Shown: positions 59,101 through 64,000 of the stretch, in pieces
Layout: every line of letters starts with the position of its first letter
Numbering within the stretch: the stretch's first letter is position 1
Assembly (NCBI GenBank): GCA_025201375.1
Contig: JAIWZP010000091.1
Span: forward strand, 1 to 64,000
Length of the DNA: 64,000 nt
Direction: 5' to 3'
Source: Gongronella butleri
Taxonomy: Eukaryota > Mucoromycota > Mucoromycetes > Mucorales > Cunninghamellaceae
Made by a program: the position numbers and the translations under genes
The notes under the pieces: model-generated
The model's input: only the letters and a program-made list of their open reading frames with translations
Told to the model about the DNA's origin: nothing
The model's database searches: none

Positions 59101-60412
59101 AAAAAAAGGAAAAAAAAGAAAAAAAAGAAAAAAAAAAGGGAAAAACTCGAGACGCGTCGCGTTTGAACTGACCCCCCTATTTTCCACAGGTTATTACCAC
59201 CGATCATTCTTGAAAGCACGCCTGTGGTGCTGACGAGCAACGAGCAATGGCTATTATGCTTGACAGAGTGTGGTTTTGTATATACCTGGGACATGAAGGA
59301 GCAGCGGAATCATTTGGCCGAGGTGTCGATTGCCCCGCTGCTCCGCGTGGCTCAACTCGCGCATTCGGACGATGACAATGACATGCACGTCGGTCCGAGC
59401 CTCAAGGAAGTGCGCATCCAAGCCAATGGCACGCCACTCGTCATGACCAGCTATCACCAGGCATTTGCCTATCATGTCGGCATGCGCGCGTGGCTAAGAA
59501 TCAGCGATGCATGGTACATTCTGTCCGAATTCTGGGGCTCGGGGGCCGCCGACGATTCCATGGACAGCCATCCACTCGGCTGGCTGTCCAGCGCATTGAC
59601 AAAGACCGGCGTCACCGATCCAACACATGATTCGATCAAATCACTCGCACGCATGAGCGACACCATGGCCGCAACCATCACCCTCAGTCATATCGAGGTG
59701 ATTTACCAAGAAAAAAAAAAAAAAGAGAAAAAAAGGGAAAAAAAAGAAGGAAAACGCGAAAAAATAGAATAACGAGGCAAGCTCACGGACCTTTTTCGAT
59801 CGTAGAACCAACTCGCTGCTTGCATGGTGCTGGAGTCACCCAATGAGTACCGACAATGGCTCAAATTCTATGTCCGCCGCCTTGCTCAGGACAATGCGCA
59901 GACAAAAGTCCAAGAATTGCTGCAATGGCTTGCTGGGCCGCCCTTTTTGTAAGCCATTCGTGTGCTGAAACAAACGACAAACGAAACAAGCCCATGTTTA
60001 TTTATCTTTTTTTTTTTTTTCTTTTCTTAGATCTTTGGAACAAGGCCAACAATGGGATCCAAACATTTTGGTAAGCAAAACGAGCGAAAAAAAAAAGGGC
60101 CAAGAGCACTGTCCCGTTTCCGCGCTTGACGGAGAAAATTGGGATGCAGCAAGCACTAGCAAAAAACATTGAGCCACTCACATTCGTTACTTTTTTTTAT
60201 ATGTATTTTCTTGCCCATTTTCAGGGCGTTTTGTCCAAACAAGAGATTCTGAGAGAACTTCTGCCAATCTTGGGTAAGATGCCAAGGAAGTCCAATGGGC
60301 TAGGCCCAAGGGGGCCAACCTTTGAAGACAATGAATTGACGCTTTTTTCTTTTTAATAGCACAAAATCGACAATTGCAGCGCATTACCACTGACTTTGGC
60401 TCATTGATGTGA
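56140..60412 (+). CDS. HIR1: histone chaperone HIRA/Hir1
   Basis: This is a WD40 subunit of the HIR complex, which deposits H3-H4 outside S phase and silences histone genes. Fifteen exons keep phase and give 991 aa: 56140-56176, 56271-56354, 56421-56522, 56631-56906, 56970-57052, 57117-57362, 57432-57706, 57765-57867, 57954-58773, 58871-59027, 59190-59697, 59806-59948, 60031-60070, 60225-60273, 60360-60412. WD repeats fill residues 1-410 (SLDVHPDGKRLATGG; VKVWNTDP; LCVRWSKDGRYLASSSDND). An ASF1-contact B-domain (VTITKSGKRRIQPV) lies near 510. The C-terminal Hira domain starts near 680. Intron 1 uses a GC donor (GAG/GCAAGC). The Ser-rich linker before the B-domain is of low complexity. Confidence 0.93.
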
Positions 60413-60800
60413 ACGCCGGTCCCCTCCCCCCCTTTTTTTTTACCATGGTTGCGCAACAACCCAACCGTTTTGTCCTGCACGAAAATAAAAACGAGTTGAT
60501 CCGTTTGTCTTTTTTTGGGACACAAAAATGGCTGATTGGGCAATGGCCAATGAGCCTTCAGAGTGTAAATAAACTAGAGGGTCCCCGCTTGCGTCACACA
60601 GCTGAAACCGTGCCTTGAAAAACCTTATTGGAGCAGGGAGCGGCGTTCCCATTTTTAGGTCCTATATTATATTTCATTGTCCTCCGCGCGCGCCCCCCGG
60701 CTCCAATTTTACTTTTTCTTTCATTTTTTATTTTTTATTTTTGAAATTTTTGGTTGTTCCTACCATTTTTTTTTCCTCCATCGATTTTTTTTCCTTTTCA
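60413..60800. other. intergenic, HIRA to LRR gene
   Basis: 388 bp with the HIRA 3' end and the T-rich leader of the LRR gene (60,708-60,800). There is no gene. Confidence 0.5.
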
Positions 60801-62886
60801 ATGGGCCAGCAGACGAGCAAGCAGCATCTTCCTCTGACATTTGGCTATGTGGCCAATGGGCAGCATCAGCAAGGGCACGACGAGGATGGCGATGTGGCCT
60901 CGTTGCCTGGTGGGGGTCTTGCTGACCATGTTCTTGCGCATCCTGAACAATACAGGCTTGAAATCACCTGTCAATGCAAGCTTGAGATGGATCGTGCCGG
61001 CAGCGAGTATGTTGTTGCGACGCAAAAGCAGACATGTGCCACTTGCCGTCAGTACAAGCGCATGTCTCTGGTGCGGCACGATCTGGCGCGGGACCTGGCG
61101 TACATTGATGAGACCTATTATGATGCATCGTCGTCGTCGTCCTTGTCGTCCTCACAGGCATTGTCCTTGACGTCCCAATTGCACCATGATGACGACCATG
61201 CGCATGATGACGACGACGACGTCGACATTCGCGCACATTGGTCCAAGATCACGGTCCAGGAAGTCACCACCAGTGCCCAGCAGCGGCTCCCCAACCCCAA
61301 TCAGCTCGCAACAGCCGACAATCAGCACCAGGGCAACCCCGCCCCCGCGTTCCGGGGCGGCCTGGGCTCCCGCCTCGCCGCCGTCCATCAATCGTCCCTC
61401 ATCCTTGATCTGTCCAACCGCAGACTCGTCAAACTCAACACCAGCATTGGCTACCTTGCCCACCTCACCAAACTCAATCTGTAAGAGCCTTAATGAGAAA
61501 CATCGAAAACAATGAGAAACGGGGAAAAACAAAAAAAAGAAATCATTGGCTCATATTCTCCCCACTTTTTCCCCTTTTTCCCATAAAAAACACAGGTCAA
61601 ACAATCAATTGACAAGGTTGCCGAAATCGATTGGATACTTGAACAATTTGACGGTGTTCAATGCGTCCAACAATCAATTGACGCGATTGCCATTGACGAT
61701 GATGCATATGACCAAGCTCAAGGCGATGAATGTGAGCCACAATCAATTGACGCAGCTGCCGCCGAGCCTTGGTCTTTTGCCGGATCTGATGATCATCATT
61801 GCCAACAACAATGCACTGACAATGGTGCCATCGTCACTTGTGTACTTGCGCCAACTAATCTCGCTCAATGTGTCGCATAATCCGCTCACCAGCTTGCCTG
61901 CGGAGATTGCCACGATCAAATCGCTGCGCAAGCTCATCACCGAAGGTTGCCACTTTGTCGATGAATTCCAAGCACCCATGCACCACGACCCGCCATCGCT
62001 GCAAGAATTGTGTGCTCGTCAGATCGTGTCGTCGCCATTGTACACGCAACATATGCCCATGGCACGCGCACCAGACGCATCCGACGTGCCCCATGACGGG
62101 CCTACAGAATCAATGCCTCTGGAAAATGCGCCATTGCCATCGTCGTCTAGTCGTGCACTGGCGCGTGCGCTTTACCGCTTGCCCGAGCATTTGCAAGCGT
62201 ATTTGATGACGGCACAGGCCTGCAGCTTCTGCCATGGTCCTTATTTTGAATCGTACGTTTCGCGCGGCAGATTCATCGAGCGCCACGCCAACCAGCCTGT
62301 GGCCCTTGAATACCGTCTTTGCTGCGCACATTGGGTCGACGACCAGGACAGACTGTTGACCATGTTTTCCACCCCGGCATCCGTCGCGACCCCGGCCATG
62401 TTGCACGCAAAGCATGCCAATGACGCCAACGACGCGACTGGAAACGCGTCGACCGCGTCTCATTCGCAGGACATGTCGCCCACGCCCTCCCAAAGATACA
62501 CTCGCAAGCGCGCAGCAAGCGATTTGTCCTTCCACGCATCCCTGCCACCCTTGCCTACCCTGCACGTGCCGTCATCCACGTCGCCTTCATCCACATCGTC
62601 ACATTCATCCACATCATCCGCATCTACACCCACTTCAACAGACGAAATCTCGTCTTTGGGGGCCTCGCAGCCCCAACCCACGACGTCCACCTCATCCAAC
62701 ATGACCAGACGCCTGGCGCACCTCTTGTCGCCGGGCAGCCATCGCGCACAGAGCAGCCCCACGCTCCGTCGCAAAGCATCCGCCCATTTATACCAACAAT
62801 CGCATGACGATGCTGCTTCCTTGGCTGGATCCACGCACCAGCAGCTGAATCACGATCGATCCCCCCTTTCCATGACCGCCTACTAG
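60801..62886 (+). CDS. leucine-rich repeat protein, probably N-myristoylated
   Basis: The function is unknown. It is likely a membrane-associated signalling scaffold. Two exons (60801-61480, 61596-62886) give 656 aa. MGQQTSK matches the N-myristoylation consensus (Gly2, Thr/Ser near position 6). Residues 60-95 have CQC and a CATC pair that may bind a metal. About seven LRRs of the small-protein, plant/fungal type run from 210 to 375 (SNNQLTRLPKSIGYLNNL; NASNNQLTRLPLTM; NVSHNQLTQLPPSL; NVSHNPLTSLPAEI), and the intron splits the first repeat. A Cys cap follows (CSFCHGPYF ... CCAHWVDDQD), known from other uncharacterised fungal LRR proteins. The C-terminal 180 residues are Ser/Thr/Pro-rich and probably phosphorylated. 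Confidence 0.85.
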
Positions 62887-63238
62887 CGGCAACAACAAAA
62901 AACGTTTTTTTCCTCGCGAATTGTACTTTTTCGAATTAAAATATTTAAAATAAACAAGCATTTCATTTGTTCCTTTTGTTGTCATGGTCCAGGGACAAGC
63001 CGAACCTGGGGATCGGATGAAAAGCTTGGCCACCGTCCAGGGGCAAAAATGATGCAGGGATCCGGTCAATTGGGTCAATGCCACACGATTGGCACATGAT
63101 TTGGATATAAAGGACCAAAACCCCAAAAGGAGGCGCCTTTCAAAAAGCCCGCCATTCTTTTTTCCTCTTTTTTTTTTTTTTTTTGAATTTCGTTTCTCTT
63201 TTACGTATTGTATTCTACTTCCACTTTTTTTACCCACC
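62887..63238. other. intergenic with TATA box
   Basis: This holds the LRR 3' end (AATAAA words near 62,950), then TATAAAG at 63,106-63,112 and a T-rich leader before the last gene. Confidence 0.5.
63106..63112 (+). promoter_or_regulatory. TATA box of the last gene
   Basis: TATAAAG lies about 130 bp upstream of the ATG at 63239. Confidence 0.5.
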
Positions 63239-63533
63239 ATGACCTTTATCGACCACTCTTTTCTCCTTGTAAGTGACATTGGGTGGGCTTTGAGAATAAA
63301 AGGACGTGACTGGAATAACTCACCGGCTTTGCCATTCCCTACAGCACGCTTTTGTGGAAGGCACGTTTGGTCTGCTGCTACTGCTCCGACCGCAGGCCAT
63401 CGATTTTGTGACCATTGATGACGCGACCACGCGATTCCTTGCACAAGGCTGGGGCGCAGCGCTCCTCGGTGCCGCTGTCACAGCCATCCTCGTCTACGGA
63501 TTGCCAAATATGTTGCCCTGCAAGCGCGCTGCA

Positions 63534-63580
<47 letters not shown>

Positions 63581-63929
63581 GAGAAAAAATGAAAAAAAAA
63601 ACGATGTATTGTGCCCATTGTCGCAGCACTGGAAACGCACTAAACGCAGACAATGACGTCTTTTTTGTCTCTCTTTGTTTTTTTCGTTCCACTTGTGTTT
63701 AGCGCTTGGGTTCATTGTGTACCATGGTCTGTGCGCCATCATCGCGTTCCAGGCACGCTTGGACGGCCCGATCGAGCCACACATGGCATGGGGCATCAGC
63801 ATCTTCCATCTTGCGCTCATGACCCCGCTCTACCTCTGGTACAAAGTCACAGGCGAACAAGTCCATCAATTCATTAAAAAGTCCAAAAAGGAGGCCAAGG
63901 ACGGTGGCCGTGCTGTGGGGAGCCACTAA
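63239..63929 (+). CDS. small membrane protein, 148 aa, unknown
   Basis: I do not recognise this protein with confidence. Three exons (63239-63268, 63345-63534, 63703-63929) keep phase and give 148 aa. It starts MTFIDHSFLL/HAFVEGTFGL. Predicted membrane segments are GWGAALLGAAVTAILVYGL, IVYHGLCAIIAFQARL and AWGISIFHLALMTPLYLWY, and it ends in a Lys-rich cytosolic tail (KKSKKEAKDGG). It could be related to small fungal ER or vacuolar membrane proteins. The second intron (168 nt) is the longest in its neighbourhood because of an A35 tract and may have grown by slippage. Confidence 0.7.
63537..63571 (+). repeat. A35 tract inside an intron
   Basis: This uninterrupted A run lies right after the GTAAAA donor of the last gene's second intron. 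It lies on the sense strand, opposite in base to the T-rich acceptor tracts common here. Confidence 0.85.
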
Positions 63930-64000
63930 ATGGATGGGCTACCAGTCGTCGTTCCCTTTTTGTATCATTTGCATTCATAGACAACTTCTCTAATCAAACT

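Noticed and set aside
1..64000. tRNA genes, rRNA, CRISPR arrays, telomeric repeats
   Set aside because: I looked for B-box-like GGTTCRANNCC words, regularly spaced repeats and terminal arrays and found none that hold up.

Overview
The window is fungal nuclear DNA. It carries spliced genes with short T-rich introns (mostly 55-140 nt, GT-AG), fungal-type enzymes (a fused LeuC-LeuD isopropylmalate isomerase, a SCT1/GPT2-type glycerol-3-phosphate acyltransferase, an APSES/KilA-N DNA-binding protein) and a KDZ-superfamily DNA transposon. No tRNA, rRNA, CRISPR array or bacterial operon was seen. The lineage cannot be fixed from the sequence. Intron-rich genes combined with KDZ elements and Q-rich regulators fit an early-diverging (Mucoromycota-like) fungus or a basidiomycete.

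Layout. 1-12,300 is repeat-rich. It holds a structurally complete KDZ transposon at 2439-9804, with about 206-210 bp terminal inverted repeats and an 8-bp target duplication (TGAATTTT). The element encodes an apparently intact 910-aa transposase and a second gene of unknown role, and it sits inside an older degenerate interspersed repeat. 12,452-18,000 has a zinc alcohol dehydrogenase, a small secreted cysteine-rich protein, a 79-aa unknown protein and a multi-pass membrane protein. 18,000-23,800 is mostly gene-poor, with one copy of the old repeat and one 41-aa Cys/His protein. 23,896-33,593 is a run of plus-strand housekeeping genes: isopropylmalate isomerase, an MFS transporter, an OXA1 insertase and seryl-tRNA synthetase. 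33,956-36,345 holds a small coiled-coil-like protein and a bZIP factor that, once spliced, gains a transmembrane segment. 36,346-39,724 is gene-free and has another repeat copy. 39,725-63,929 is dense: GPAT, a TAF4-like TFIID subunit, a short APSES protein, a 4E-T-like protein, an EFM4-type lysine methyltransferase, the mitochondrial phosphate carrier, an OS-9/Yos9 lectin, HIRA, an LRR protein and a small membrane protein. A gene-poor repeat patch interrupts it at 50.2-52.0 kb.

Functional themes. Several genes bear on ER quality control and secretory stress (OS-9, the membrane-tethered bZIP, GPAT), mitochondrial biogenesis (OXA1, phosphate carrier), and transcription or chromatin (TAF4, HIRA, APSES) and translation control (4E-T, SerRS, EFM4). 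The genes are not arranged as a pathway cluster. The most unusual items are the fully bounded KDZ element with its accessory gene, the ATF6-like bZIP architecture that shows only after splicing, and the small cysteine-rich secreted peptide. All exon joins were made by eye from splice consensus and reading-phase agreement. They are predictions without transcript support.
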